64,000 bases of DNA from Mycolicibacterium komossense (GCF_025822605.1 NZ_JACKTY010000049.1:248001-312000); one strand, 5' to 3'; positions 32,529 through 41,791 are shown, counted from the stretch's first letter. Translations and numbers: made by a program. Notes: a model not told the origin generated them from the letters alone.

Positions 32529-33299
32529 CTAGGGCGCCACCGTCGACCACGGGACGGTCAGCACCGCGTCCCGCAGCCGGCGGCGGGGGTATTCCACCGT
32601 GAAGCCGGCCTCACCCAGTCCCGCCAGCATCGCCCGCCACCGCACCCGGGGGCCGAATACCCCGTGGCCGGCCGCTGCGGCCCAGGCGCGGTCGGCGGCA
32701 CTGAGCAACTCGTAGATGGGTTGGCCCGCCACGTTGTGGTGGATGAGGACCTTGGGCAGTCGCTCGGCCAGGTCCGACGGGCGCTCGATCTGATGTGGGT
32801 CGCAGGCCAGCGTCAAACTGACCGGTCCGGTGCGGTCCAGCAGCACCCAGCAGCACCGGCGTCCCAGCTCGTCACAGGTGCCGTCGACGATCAGACCGTC
32901 GGGGGCCAGTGCGGCCTGCATGGTCGACCAGGCCTGCGGCACCGCCTCGGCCGGATACTGGCGCAGCACGTTGAACGCCCGGACCAGCACCGGCCGCAAG
33001 CCGGCCAGCTCGAACCCGCCCCTGGCGAATTCGACGCGCGGCGGCAGCACGGCGGATCGCGCCGCTGCCACCCGCTGCGGGTCGATCTCCAGGCCGACGA
33101 CGTGCAGGTCGAGGCGCACGGTGCGCAACCGCGTGGCCAGTTCCAGCGTCGTCACCGGCAACGCGCCGTAGCCGAGGTCGACGACAAGCGGGTGCGCGGT
33201 CGATTCCAGCAGCTCGCGTATCCGGGGTGAATGCACCAGCCACCGATCGCAGCGGCGGAGCCGGTTGTGCCCCGTCGTGCCGCGGGTGATGGACCCCAC
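32529..33299 (-). CDS. Class I SAM-dependent methyltransferase-like protein
   Basis: 256 residues. Motif I is VVDLGYGALPVTTLELATRL, followed by the acidic residue of motif II in VVGLEIDPQRV. Substrate unknown. GTG 33299 is the first reasonable start; GCAGGGG lies upstream. It is codirectional with the nitrilase and DUF2993 genes, forming a three-gene run. The M. tuberculosis neighbourhood has no obvious equivalent at this exact place as far as I recall. Confidence 0.75.
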   Translation of the reverse strand: MGSITRGTTGHNRLRRCDRWLVHSPRIRELLESTAHPLVVDLGYGALPVTTLELATRLRTVRLDLHVVGLEIDPQRVAAARSAVLPPRVEFARGGFELAGLRPVLVRAFNVLRQYPAEAVPQAWSTMQAALAPDGLIVDGTCDELGRRCCWVLLDRTGPVSLTLACDPHQIERPSDLAERLPKVLIHHNVAGQPIYELLSAADRAWAAAAGHGVFGPRVRWRAMLAGLGEAGFTVEYPRRRLRDAVLTVPWSTVAP

Positions 33300-33342
33300 C
33301 GGGCGTCGCGGTGACCCCTGCGGGCGCAGCGGATCTGAAGGA

Positions 33343-33864
33343 CTAGTGATGGTCGGTGATCCAGTCGGCGGTGAAGGCTTCTTCGGCGTCGAACATCGTG
33401 GTGATATTCGACAGGATCAACTGCTCGAGAGTGCCTCCGACCAGCGGGAGGTGCACCTTGCATTCGCTGGCTAGGCGCAGCTGGCTGCGGTCGCCGCCGT
33501 CGGCCTCGGTCAAGAAGTAGCGGCCGTCCAGGTGTCCCGGTCCGGCCGGCACGGTGGCCCGGTAGGTGCCGGTCGCCTGGTTGGCGGCGGTGTCGAACGG
33601 ATCGAAGTGTTGGACGCGGGTGATCACCAGGTCGACGGGCAGCACCGCACGCGCCATCGGCGGCAACTCCGAGCGCGGCAGGAAAAGCTTGATCACGATA
33701 TCGGTGCCGGATTCTGCGGAAGCGAAGTCCGCGACCTCGGCCTGCGGAGTCAGCGCGAGGTAGACGTCGGTGAGCGCCTCCCAGTACGGGCGGCTCGTCA
33801 GATCCCGGTAGATCTTCTCGGCAGGGGCGTCGAAGGCGATGGTGTAGTCCATACGGCGGCCCAT
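33343..33864 (-). CDS. DUF2505 family protein (Rv0481c-like), copy A
   Basis: 173 residues of the START/SRPBCC-like DUF2505 family: MDYTIAFDAPAEKIYRDLTS at the N-terminus and a conserved end with LVGGTLEQLILSNITTMFDAEEAFTADWI (N-terminal half LVGGTLEQLILSNI). Such folds bind hydrophobic ligands; no ligand is known. Paired with a second copy at 33887-34399. Confidence 0.82.
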   Translation of the reverse strand: MGRRMDYTIAFDAPAEKIYRDLTSRPYWEALTDVYLALTPQAEVADFASAESGTDIVIKLFLPRSELPPMARAVLPVDLVITRVQHFDPFDTAANQATGTYRATVPAGPGHLDGRYFLTEADGGDRSQLRLASECKVHLPLVGGTLEQLILSNITTMFDAEEAFTADWITDHH

Positions 33865-33886
33865 GACCGGTGACTTTACTGTCGTA

Positions 33887-34399
33887 TCAGGAGTTCTCGG
33901 CGATCCACTTCGTCGTGAATCGTTGTTCGGCGACCACCAGGTCGACGAGTTGCTTGCCGATCAGACTCTCGATCTTGCCGCCCACGAGCGGGATCCGGAC
34001 CTCGACGGTGACATGAAAATCCAGCCTCGCACCGGCGCCGCCGGCGCTCGTCTTCAGGGTGGCCGCACCCGTGAGCGAGACCGGCGCCGCCGTGATCGCG
34101 CCGGCCACGGTCGCCGAGGCCTGCCCGTCGCGAACCGGGCGCCAGCTCTCGCGGCGCTCGATGCGCAGGTCACCCTTGTGGAACTGCACGACGACGGCCG
34201 GCAGGCGGTCGCTGCGGAGCACCTGGGTGGTGGCGACGGTGACCCCGCCATCCGGGTCGAGTTCCAGCGAATCGAGTGACGCGTCATCGACACCGGAATC
34301 GGCAAGCCTGGCCAGCCAGTACTGCTTGTCTTCGAACGCGCGGTGGACGTGCTCGACGCTGCCGTCGTAGTCCACGGAGATGTCGAATGATCTCGGCAT
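33887..34399 (-). CDS. DUF2505 family protein, copy B
   Basis: 170 residues from ATG 34399 (MPRSFDISVDYDGSVEHVHR); a longer frame would overlap murB and is rejected. It shares the N-terminal F-(x)-V-D/A pattern and the C-terminal PLVGGKIESLIGKQLVDLV segment with copy A at 33343-33864, so the two are tandem paralogues. Divergent from murB with only 26 bp between starts. Confidence 0.82.
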   Translation of the reverse strand: MPRSFDISVDYDGSVEHVHRAFEDKQYWLARLADSGVDDASLDSLELDPDGGVTVATTQVLRSDRLPAVVVQFHKGDLRIERRESWRPVRDGQASATVAGAITAAPVSLTGAATLKTSAGGAGARLDFHVTVEVRIPLVGGKIESLIGKQLVDLVVAEQRFTTKWIAENS

Positions 34400-34411
34400 A
34401 GCTGGCCAGGC

Positions 34412-34417
34412 TACCGT
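34412..34417 (+). promoter_or_regulatory. Putative -10 box (TACCGT) of murB
   Basis: TANNNT hexamer ending 9 nt before GTG 34426, inside the 26-bp gap between divergent genes. Leaderless expression is likely. Confidence 0.45.
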
Positions 34418-34425
34418 TACCGGCC

Positions 34426-35484
34426 GTGGCCGGTTCGCAATTCGCGGGCGCGGCGGTGACCGAAGAGGTGCCGCTGGCGCCGTTGACGTCGCTGCGGGTC
34501 GGACCGGTGGCACAGCGGGTGATCACCTGTGTGAGCACCGAACAGATCGTCGCCGCCGTGTGCGAACTCGACGCCGTGGGTGGACGACCCCTGATCCTGG
34601 CGGGTGGCTCGAATGTGGTGCTCGCCGACGACCTGGCCGATCTGACGGTGGTGCGACTGGCCAGCCCGGGAATCACGGTGGACGGCAACGTGATTCGCGC
34701 TGAGGCCGGCGCAGTGTGGGACGACGTGGTGAGCGCATCGCTGGCCGCCGGGCTGGGTGGCCTGGAATGCCTGTCCGGTATCCCCGGTTCGGCCGGGGCC
34801 ACGCCCGTGCAGAACGTCGGGGCGTACGGCGCCGAGGTGGCGGACACCATCAGCCGGGTCCGGCTGCTCGACCGGCGGACCGGTGAGGTGCGCTGGGTGC
34901 CGGGACCGGCGCTCGAGTTCGGCTACCGGACCAGCGTCCTCAAGCATTCCGGCGACGCGATCGCTCTCGAGGTCGAATTCGCTCTCGACGACTCCGGGCG
35001 CAGCGCGCCGCTGCGCTACGGCGAGCTGACCGCCGCACTCGAGGCTCGGCCGGGGGACCGGGCCGAGGCCGTCGCGGTGCGCGAGGCGGTGCTCGCGCTG
35101 CGTCGCCACAAGGCGATGGTGCTCGACCCGCCCGACCACGACACCTGGAGCGTCGGCTCCTTCTTCACCAATCCGGTGGTGTCCCCACAGGTCTACGCCG
35201 ACCTGGCCGCCCGGACGGCCGGTCCGGTGCCGCACTATCCCGCCGGCACCCAGGTGAAGCTGGCCGCAGGCTGGTTGGTGGAGCACGCCGGCTTCGGAAA
35301 AGGCTTCCCCGGCGAAGGGGCACCCGCCCGCCTGTCCACCAGACACGCGTTGGCACTGACCAACCGTGGGACGGCCACCAGCGCCGATGTCATCGGGTTG
35401 GCGCGACGGGTGCGCGACGGTGTTCGCGACGCGTTCGGCATCGTGCTGACGCCGGAACCGGTGCTGGTCGGCTGTGTGATCTGA
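34426..35484 (+). CDS. murB: UDP-N-acetylenolpyruvoylglucosamine reductase
   Basis: FAD-dependent reduction of UDP-GlcNAc-enolpyruvate to UDP-MurNAc in peptidoglycan precursor synthesis. 352 residues. FAD-binding motif ILAGGSNVVLADD; PGSAGATPVQNVGAYGAEV, the usual glycine-rich catalytic segment; GYRTSVLKHS; and the catalytic Ser in SVGSFFTNPVV (type I MurB SxGSFFxNP). Starts near-abutting the divergent DUF2505 gene. Followed by the L,D-transpeptidase gene, so two peptidoglycan functions are adjacent. Confidence 0.97.
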   Translation: MAGSQFAGAAVTEEVPLAPLTSLRVGPVAQRVITCVSTEQIVAAVCELDAVGGRPLILAGGSNVVLADDLADLTVVRLASPGITVDGNVIRAEAGAVWDDVVSASLAAGLGGLECLSGIPGSAGATPVQNVGAYGAEVADTISRVRLLDRRTGEVRWVPGPALEFGYRTSVLKHSGDAIALEVEFALDDSGRSAPLRYGELTAALEARPGDRAEAVAVREAVLALRRHKAMVLDPPDHDTWSVGSFFTNPVVSPQVYADLAARTAGPVPHYPAGTQVKLAAGWLVEHAGFGKGFPGEGAPARLSTRHALALTNRGTATSADVIGLARRVRDGVRDAFGIVLTPEPVLVGCVI

Positions 35485-35531
35485 CCGTCAGGATTTAGCG
35501 CCCGGCCGCGCGTTCCGTATCTTGGGTATAC

Positions 35532-36896
35532 GTGAGACCTGCCCATGACGCTTCCGCCGTGTCGCCGGTCACCCGGCGCAGGGCGCTGGGTGTGCTGGCA
35601 TTGGGTCTGGCCGCCCCCGGTGCGCTCGCCGCCTGTTCGCAGGTGAAGAGCAAATTGACCAACGAGCCGCCGCCTCCGCCACCCGCCCCGTCGGTGAAGC
35701 TCACCCCCGCCAACGCGGCCACCGATGTGGTCCCGACGGCGCCCGTGCGCGTCGAAGTGACCGACGGCTGGTTCCAGCACATCGCGCTGTCCAACCCGGA
35801 CGGCAAGGTCGTGGCGGGTGTGCTGAACCCGGACCGCACCAGCTTCAGCACGTCCGAGCCGCTCGGTTTCGGCGTCAGCTATACGTGGGCCGGCTCCGTG
35901 GTGGGGCAGGACGGCAAGGCTGTGCCCGTCACCGGCGGTTTCAGCACCGTTGCGCCGGTCGCCACCGTCAACGGTCAGTTCCAGCTGTCGGACGGGCAGA
36001 CCGTCGGCGTCGCGGCACCCATCATCCTGCAGTTCGACGCCTCCATCAGTGACAAAGCCACCGTCGAACGCGCACTGAAAGTCACCACCAACCCGCCCGT
36101 CGAGGGTGGTTGGGCGTGGCTGCCCGACGAGGTCGGCGGGTCCCGGGTGCACTGGCGGACCAAGGACTACTACCCGGCGGGCACCACGGTGCACGTCGAC
36201 TCCAAGCTTTACGGAGTGCCGTTCGGGGATGGCGCGTTCGGCGCTGCGGACTCGACGCTCGACATCACGATCGGCCGCAGGCAGGTGGTGAAGGCCGAGG
36301 CTTCCAGTCACCGCATCCAGGTGATCACCGACGCGGGCGTCATCATGGACTTCCCGTGCAGCTACGGCGAGGCGGACCTGCCACGCAACATCACCCGCAG
36401 CGGGATCCACGTGGTGACGGAGAAGTACGAAGACTTCTACATGTCCAACCCTGCGGCCGGCTACACCAACGCGCACGAGCGGTATGCCGTCCGGATCTCC
36501 AACAACGGCGAGTTCATCCACGCCAACCCCTCGAGTGCGGGTGCACAGGGCAGCAGCAACGTGACCAACGGCTGTATCAACCTGTCGACCGAGAACGCGC
36601 AGGAGTACTACAACAGCGCCCTGTACGGCGATCCGGTGGAAGTCACCGGCACCTCGATCGACCTGTCCTACGCCGACGGCGACATTTGGGACTGGGCCGT
36701 GCCCTGGGATGAGTGGACTTCGATGTCAGCATTGTCGGCGGAGAAAGCGCCGTCGAACATCCCGAGTACGGCTCCGGCGACGCCGACCGACGCCCCGACT
36801 TACTCGGGGACGCCGACGACGACCACCAGCACTTCCGCCACGGCACCGACCTCCACCGGCGCCGCGACGTCGATTCCTACTGCGCCCGGCGGTTGA
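35532..36896 (+). CDS. lprQ: L,D-transpeptidase lipoprotein (LdtMt5/LprQ-like)
   Basis: Forms 3-3 cross-links in peptidoglycan. 454 residues. Signal peptide with lipobox GALAAC (Cys about 35); two bacterial immunoglobulin-like domains with SVKLTPANAATDV and later HRIQVITDAGVIMDF; then the YkuD catalytic domain. His330 in FIHANP and Cys348 in NVTNGCINLS are present, but the canonical S/T-H-G-C reads T-N-G-C, the deviation I recall for the LdtMt5/LdtC branch, which may affect activity. A Thr/Ser/Pro-rich tail follows. GTG 35532. Its 3' end overlaps the convergent SDR gene by 20 nt. Confidence 0.93.
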   Translation: MRPAHDASAVSPVTRRRALGVLALGLAAPGALAACSQVKSKLTNEPPPPPPAPSVKLTPANAATDVVPTAPVRVEVTDGWFQHIALSNPDGKVVAGVLNPDRTSFSTSEPLGFGVSYTWAGSVVGQDGKAVPVTGGFSTVAPVATVNGQFQLSDGQTVGVAAPIILQFDASISDKATVERALKVTTNPPVEGGWAWLPDEVGGSRVHWRTKDYYPAGTTVHVDSKLYGVPFGDGAFGAADSTLDITIGRRQVVKAEASSHRIQVITDAGVIMDFPCSYGEADLPRNITRSGIHVVTEKYEDFYMSNPAAGYTNAHERYAVRISNNGEFIHANPSSAGAQGSSNVTNGCINLSTENAQEYYNSALYGDPVEVTGTSIDLSYADGDIWDWAVPWDEWTSMSALSAEKAPSNIPSTAPATPTDAPTYSGTPTTTTSTSATAPTSTGAATSIPTAPGG

Positions 36897-37641
36897 ACCG
36901 GCCGTTGGGCGCCTGATCGCGCGGCCGGATCACGATCTGGTCCACGTTGACGTGTGATGGCCTGGCCGCGACGAAGCCGATGACGTCGGCGACATCCTGG
37001 GCGACCAGCGGAGTGATCCCGGCGTACACCGAATCGGCCCGCTTCTGGTCGCCGGCGAACCGCACCAACGAAAACTCCGTCTCGACTGCGCCCGGCGCAA
37101 TCTCGGTGAGCCGCACGGGTTTTCCGAGCAGCTCGCCGCGTAGCGTCCGGTGCAGGGCCCCCTGGGCGTGCTTGGCGGCGGTATAGCCGGAGCCGCCGTC
37201 GTAGGTTTCGAAAGCCGCGATGGAGGTGACCGTGACGATCAGGCCGTCCCCGGAGTCGACCAGCTTCGGCAGCAGAGCGCGGGTGACCCGCAAGGTGCCC
37301 AGGACGTTGGTCTCCCACATCCAGCGCCAGTTCTCCAGGTCGGCGTCGGCCACCGGTTCGAGTCCTTTGGCCCCGCCGGCATTGTTGATCAGCACCGAAA
37401 CTGTCCCGGCGATGCTGTCCAGCGCCGTCGCCAAATTGGCCACCGCCGCATCGTCTGTGACGTCTGCCACAATCGCGGTGCCGCCGATCTCGTCTGCCAG
37501 CGCCTCGATGCGGTCAGCCCGGCGCGCCACCGCGACCACGTGAAAGCCAAGGGCGGCAAGGGTTCTCGCTGTCGCCTCCCCGATGCCGGCGCTCGCGCCC
37601 GTCACCACTGCCACCCGGTTTTCCGATTGAGAAGTCGTCAT
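36877..37641 (-). CDS. Short-chain dehydrogenase/reductase (Rv0484c-like)
   Basis: 254 residues, classical SDR. Cofactor motif TGASAGIGEATARTL, NNAG at about 90, catalytic Ser in VTSIAAFE and YTAAKHAQ (YxxxK). Resembles the YdfG-type NADP-dependent 3-hydroxy acid dehydrogenases. ATG 37641; a longer open frame continues to 38250 through the divergent ROK gene and is spurious. Tail overlaps the lprQ 3' end by 20 nt. Confidence 0.92.
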   Translation of the reverse strand: MTTSQSENRVAVVTGASAGIGEATARTLAALGFHVVAVARRADRIEALADEIGGTAIVADVTDDAAVANLATALDSIAGTVSVLINNAGGAKGLEPVADADLENWRWMWETNVLGTLRVTRALLPKLVDSGDGLIVTVTSIAAFETYDGGSGYTAAKHAQGALHRTLRGELLGKPVRLTEIAPGAVETEFSLVRFAGDQKRADSVYAGITPLVAQDVADVIGFVAARPSHVNVDQIVIRPRDQAPNGRFNRRAQ

Positions 37642-37819
37642 GGAGTCAACCTTAGTAACCGTGCTAAGTTCTCCACTGTGTTGACGGATGTCATGAGTGC
37701 GCGCACGGGACTGTGTTGTTGTCCCGGCTTCTGCCGCGCCTGACGTCGCTTGCGAATTCATCCTCCAAGTCGCTCGGTGTGGCCCGGTCCCACCATCCCG
37801 ACTTCGAAGGACATCCATC

Positions 37820-39145
37820 GTGAGCACTCCCACAATTTCCTCCACCTCCACCCGGACAGCCCTGTCGGCGAAGTCCACCACCAAGCCGCGCTCGACCGCC
37901 CGGCCCGCCGGCGGACAGTCCGGCCGCCGCGGCCGCCACATCGTCGCCCCGTCGCTGCGCATAGGTGACGGCGCCGCGGCCAGTGTCTTCGCCGCCGCGC
38001 GACTGCGTGGGCCCATCGCCCGCGATGTGATCGCCCAGGTCACCTCGCTGTCCATCGCCACCGTCAACCGGCAGGTCACCGCTCTTCTCGACGCCGGTCT
38101 GCTTCGGGAACGCGCTGACCTGGCCGTCTCTGGTGCCATCGGTCGCCCCCGGGTCCCCGTCGAGGTCAACCACGAGCCGTTTCTGACCCTCGGCGTGCAC
38201 ATCGGTGCCAGGACCACCAGCATCGTGGCCGCCGACCTGTTCGGCCGCACCCTCGACGTGGTCGAGACCCCGACCCCGCGCGGCCCGCAGGGCCCCGCCC
38301 TGGCCTCGCTGGCCGGCAGCGCCCAGCGCTACCTGAGCCGCTGGCACCGGCGCCGCGCGCTGTGGGTCGGGGTGGCGCTCGGCGGCGCGGTCGACGGAGG
38401 CACCGGCTACGTCGACCACAACCGTCTGGGCTGGACGCAGGCCCCGGTCGGCCCGGTGCTGGCGGAGACGCTCGGGCTGCCGGTTTCGGTGGCGGCCCAC
38501 GTCGACGCCATGGCCGGCGCCGAGTTGCTGCTCGGTATGCGCCGATTCGCGCTCTCTTCCAACTCCAACTCGCCAGGCAGCAGTCTTTACGTCTACGCCC
38601 GGGAAACCGTGGGGTACGCCCTGGTCATCGGTGGCCGGGTACACAGCCCCGTCAGCGGGCCCGGCACCATCGCCAACCTGCCCGCGGCATCGGAATTGCT
38701 CGGCGGCTCAGGACGATTGGAGTCCACGGTGAGTGACGAGGCGGTGCTGGCAGCCGCGCGCCGGCTCAACATCATCCCTAATGACAGTTCCGGCGCGACC
38801 GTGACCACCGTGTTGCGCGCCGCCAGGGCCGGCGACGTTCGCGCCCGTGACCTGCTCGCCGAGCGGGCCCGTGTGCTTGGTGAGGCCGTTGCCCTGCTGC
38901 GGGATCTGCTCAACCCGGACGACCTGGTGGTCGGGGGTCAGGCGTTCACCGAGTACCCCGAGGGCATGGAGCTCGTGCAGGCCGCCTTCGAGCGGCGCTG
39001 CGAACTGCCCGCGCGCGATATCCGAATCACCGCATTCGGTAATCGGGTCCAGGAAGCGGGCGCGGGCATCGTCTCGCTGGGCGGTCTGTACGCCGACCCG
39101 CTGTCGGCGATGCGCCGCGCCACCCGCTCCGAAGCCACCGCCTGA
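37820..39145 (+). CDS. ROK family transcriptional regulator (Rv0485-like)
   Basis: 441 residues. After a ~45-residue Ser/Thr/Arg-rich N-terminus comes a winged helix-turn-helix (ARDVIAQVTSLSIATVNRQV), then a ROK sugar-kinase-like domain starting LGVHIGARTTSIVAADLFG. The ATPase and zinc motifs of true ROK kinases are poorly kept, so a pure regulator is likely. GTG 37820 follows GAAGGA and gives a length close to Rv0485 (438); the frame is open further upstream. It precedes mshA in the same direction. Confidence 0.88.
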   Translation: MSTPTISSTSTRTALSAKSTTKPRSTARPAGGQSGRRGRHIVAPSLRIGDGAAASVFAAARLRGPIARDVIAQVTSLSIATVNRQVTALLDAGLLRERADLAVSGAIGRPRVPVEVNHEPFLTLGVHIGARTTSIVAADLFGRTLDVVETPTPRGPQGPALASLAGSAQRYLSRWHRRRALWVGVALGGAVDGGTGYVDHNRLGWTQAPVGPVLAETLGLPVSVAAHVDAMAGAELLLGMRRFALSSNSNSPGSSLYVYARETVGYALVIGGRVHSPVSGPGTIANLPAASELLGGSGRLESTVSDEAVLAAARRLNIIPNDSSGATVTTVLRAARAGDVRARDLLAERARVLGEAVALLRDLLNPDDLVVGGQAFTEYPEGMELVQAAFERRCELPARDIRITAFGNRVQEAGAGIVSLGGLYADPLSAMRRATRSEATA

Positions 39146-39202
39146 GCGGGTGCGTCCGGCGGCAACGTGAGCCGCGAAAGCACACAGTGTAAGTATTGAG
39201 GT

Positions 39203-40501
39203 GTGCGTGTAGCCGTGTTGTCGGTCCATACCTCGCCGTTGGCGCAACCAGGAACCGGCGACGCCGGTGGAATGAACGTCTACGTCCTGCAGAGCGCGCT
39301 ACACATGGCCCGCCGCGGAGTCGAGGTCGAGATCTTCACCAGGGCCACGTCATCGGCGGATCCACCCGTCGTGCGGGTGGCCCCCGGTGTGCTGGTGCGC
39401 AATGTGGTGGCCGGCCCGTTCGAGGGGCTCGTCAAATACGATCTGCCGACGCAGCTGTGCGCCTTCACCGCCGGGGTGTTACGGGCCGAGGCCAACCACG
39501 AGCCCGGCTACTACGACATCGTCCATTCGCATTACTGGTTGTCCGGCCAGGTCGGCTGGTTGGCCCGCGACCGCTGGGCAGTGCCGCTGGTGCACACCGC
39601 CCACACCCTGGCCGCCGTCAAGAACGCCGCCCTGGCTGACGGTGACGCCCCGGAGCCACCGCTGCGCGCGGTCGGCGAACAGCAGGTGGTCGACGAAGCG
39701 GACCGGCTCATCGTGAACACCGAAGACGAAGCACACCAACTGGTTTCGCTACACAACGCGGACCCGTCCCGGATCGACGTGGTGCATCCCGGTGTCGATC
39801 TGCAGACTTTCACCCCCGGTGACAAGCAGGCCGCGCGGGCGGTGCTGGGCATCGCGGGCGACACCCCGACGGTCGCGTTCGTCGGCCGCATCCAGCCGCT
39901 GAAAGCGCCCGACGTGCTACTTCGGGCGGCGGCCAAACTTCCCGGCGTGCGCGTGCTGATCGCCGGCGGTCCGTCCGGCAGCGGCCTGGCCGCACCGGAC
40001 ACGCTGGTTCGGCTCGCCGATGAACTGGGTATGGCCGATCGGGTGATCTTCTTACCGCCGCAGTCGCGCGAACAGCTCGTCGACGTCTACCGCGCCGCCG
40101 ACCTGGTCGCCGTGCCGAGTTACTCCGAATCGTTCGGCCTGGTGGCGGTGGAAGCGCAGGCCTGCGGCACGCCGGTCGTGGCGGCCGCCGTCGGGGGGTT
40201 GCCCGTCGCCGTCCGTGACGGCGTGACCGGCGCACTGGTCGACGGACACGATCCGGACCGCTGGGCCGCCGAGATCGACCGACTGTTCACGACGGATCCC
40301 GACACCTTCGCGGCGATGGGCCGGGCCGCGATCGAGCATGCGGCGACGTTCTCCTGGGACCACACCGTCGATGCCCTGCTGACGGCCTACGAACGGGCGA
40401 TCGACGACTACCGTCGCACCCATCAGCGAGAGCCTGCGCGGGAGGTTTCCGCCCGCCGGACCGGCCGACGGTGGAGTCGGCGCCGGGGTGTGCGGGCATG
40501 A
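39203..40501 (+). CDS. mshA: D-inositol-3-phosphate glycosyltransferase (mycothiol biosynthesis)
   Basis: Transfers GlcNAc from UDP-GlcNAc to inositol-3-phosphate, the first step of mycothiol synthesis. GT-B/GT4 fold: N-terminal HTSPLAQPGTGDAGGMNVYV, domain-2 motif FVGRIQPLKAPDVLLRAAAK, and the donor-binding E-x7-E stretch SESFGLVAVEAQACGTPVVA. 432 residues from GTG 39203; M. tuberculosis MshA is longer at the N-terminus but the conserved domain is complete. The next gene overlaps by 4 nt (ATGA). Confidence 0.96.
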   Translation: MRVAVLSVHTSPLAQPGTGDAGGMNVYVLQSALHMARRGVEVEIFTRATSSADPPVVRVAPGVLVRNVVAGPFEGLVKYDLPTQLCAFTAGVLRAEANHEPGYYDIVHSHYWLSGQVGWLARDRWAVPLVHTAHTLAAVKNAALADGDAPEPPLRAVGEQQVVDEADRLIVNTEDEAHQLVSLHNADPSRIDVVHPGVDLQTFTPGDKQAARAVLGIAGDTPTVAFVGRIQPLKAPDVLLRAAAKLPGVRVLIAGGPSGSGLAAPDTLVRLADELGMADRVIFLPPQSREQLVDVYRAADLVAVPSYSESFGLVAVEAQACGTPVVAAAVGGLPVAVRDGVTGALVDGHDPDRWAAEIDRLFTTDPDTFAAMGRAAIEHAATFSWDHTVDALLTAYERAIDDYRRTHQREPAREVSARRTGRRWSRRRGVRA

Positions 40502-41013
40502 GCGTCACCGCGCTGCAACAGCAGATCGAGGCTTCGCTGGACGAGAGCGACCTGGTCTACACCCGGCACGAGGGTGCGCACGGCGGCCTGCCCGGCCTGA
40601 TCGTCGAACTGCCCGGCGAACGCAAGCTCAAGACGAACACCATCCTGAGCATCGGGGAGCACTCGGTGCGGGTGGAGGCGTTCGTCTGCCGTCGGCCCGA
40701 CGAGAACTTCGAAGGCGTCTACCGCTTCCTGCTCAAACGCAACCGCAGGCTCTACGGGGTGGCCTACACACTGGACAACCTCGGCGACATCTACCTGGTC
40801 GGCCGGATGGCATTGGACTCGGTGACCCCCGACGAAATCGACCGGGTGCTCGGGCAGGTGCTCGAAGCCGTCGATGCGGACTTCAACACGTTGTTGGAGT
40901 TGGGTTTTCGCTCGTCCATCCAGAAAGAGTGGGCATGGCGGGTGTCGCGCGGCGAGTCGTTGAAGAATCTCGCGGCCTTCGAGCATCTGATACCCGGATC
41001 CGATCTCGACTGA
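40498..41013 (+). CDS. YbjN domain-containing protein (Rv0487-like)
   Basis: 171 residues from ATG 40498, overlapping the mshA stop as ATGA. The YbjN fold is seen in SDLVYTRHEGAHGG, VEAFVCRRPDENFEG and VYRFLLKRNRRLYGVAYTLD. The family resembles type III secretion chaperones and stress-response proteins; its role in mycobacteria is unknown. Coupling to mshA suggests joint expression. In M. tuberculosis a LysE-type transporter (Rv0488) follows; here gpm1 follows directly. Confidence 0.88.
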   Translation: MSVTALQQQIEASLDESDLVYTRHEGAHGGLPGLIVELPGERKLKTNTILSIGEHSVRVEAFVCRRPDENFEGVYRFLLKRNRRLYGVAYTLDNLGDIYLVGRMALDSVTPDEIDRVLGQVLEAVDADFNTLLELGFRSSIQKEWAWRVSRGESLKNLAAFEHLIPGSDLD

Positions 41014-41044
41014 CGCCCTCGTGACTCCGTGAGAGGATTTCTCC

Positions 41045-41791
41045 ATGGCTGACTCCACCCTGATTCTGCTCCGCCACGGCGAGAGTGAATGGAATGCGCT
41101 GAACCTGTTCACCGGCTGGGTGGATGTCAACCTCACCGACAAAGGCCGGGCCGAAGCCGTCCGCGGCGGCACGCTGATGGCCGAACAGGGTGTCCTGCCC
41201 GATGTGCTCTACACCTCGCTGTTGCGGCGCGCCATCACCACCGCGCACCTCGCTCTCGACGCCGCCGATCGGCTGTGGATCCCGGTCACGCGCGACTGGC
41301 GGCTCAACGAGCGGCACTACGGCGCGCTGCAGGGCCTGGACAAGGCCGAGACCAAAGCCAAATACGGCGAAGAGCAGTTCATGAAGTGGCGCCGCAGCTA
41401 CGACACCCCGCCGCCACCCATCGAGAAGGGCAGTGAGTTCAGCCAGGATGCCGACCCTCGCTACGCCGACATCGGCGGGGGCCCGCTCACCGAATGCCTG
41501 GCCGATGTGGTGGCCCGGTTCGTGCCCTATTTCACCGAGACGATCGTGCCCGACCTCCAGGCGGGCAAGACGGTGCTGATGGTGGCGCACGGCAACTCGC
41601 TGCGGGCGCTGGTCAAACACCTCGACGGAATGTCCGACGACGACGTCGTCGGGTTGAACATCCCGACCGGCATCCCGTTGCGGTACGACCTCGACGAGAA
41701 TTTGAACCCGCGGATCGCCGGTGGCACCTATTTGGATCCCGAGGCCGCGGCGGCAGGCGCCGCCGCGGTTGCGAGTCAGGGTGCTAAATAA
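41045..41791 (+). CDS. gpm1: 2,3-bisphosphoglycerate-dependent phosphoglycerate mutase
   Basis: Interconverts 3- and 2-phosphoglycerate in glycolysis and gluconeogenesis. 248 residues. Phospho-His motif LLRHGESEWN with His11; NERHYGALQGLDKAE; and the second catalytic His in VAHGNSLRAL. ATG 41045 follows GAGAGGA. Adjacent to senX3-regX3 as in M. tuberculosis. Confidence 0.97.
   Translation: MADSTLILLRHGESEWNALNLFTGWVDVNLTDKGRAEAVRGGTLMAEQGVLPDVLYTSLLRRAITTAHLALDAADRLWIPVTRDWRLNERHYGALQGLDKAETKAKYGEEQFMKWRRSYDTPPPPIEKGSEFSQDADPRYADIGGGPLTECLADVVARFVPYFTETIVPDLQAGKTVLMVAHGNSLRALVKHLDGMSDDDVVGLNIPTGIPLRYDLDENLNPRIAGGTYLDPEAAAAGAAAVASQGAK

Noticed and set aside
37642..38250. N-terminal extension of the SDR frame to 457 residues
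   Set aside because: Lies antisense to the ROK regulator and has Arg/Ser-rich, non-conserved composition; the SDR fold begins at MTTSQSENR.
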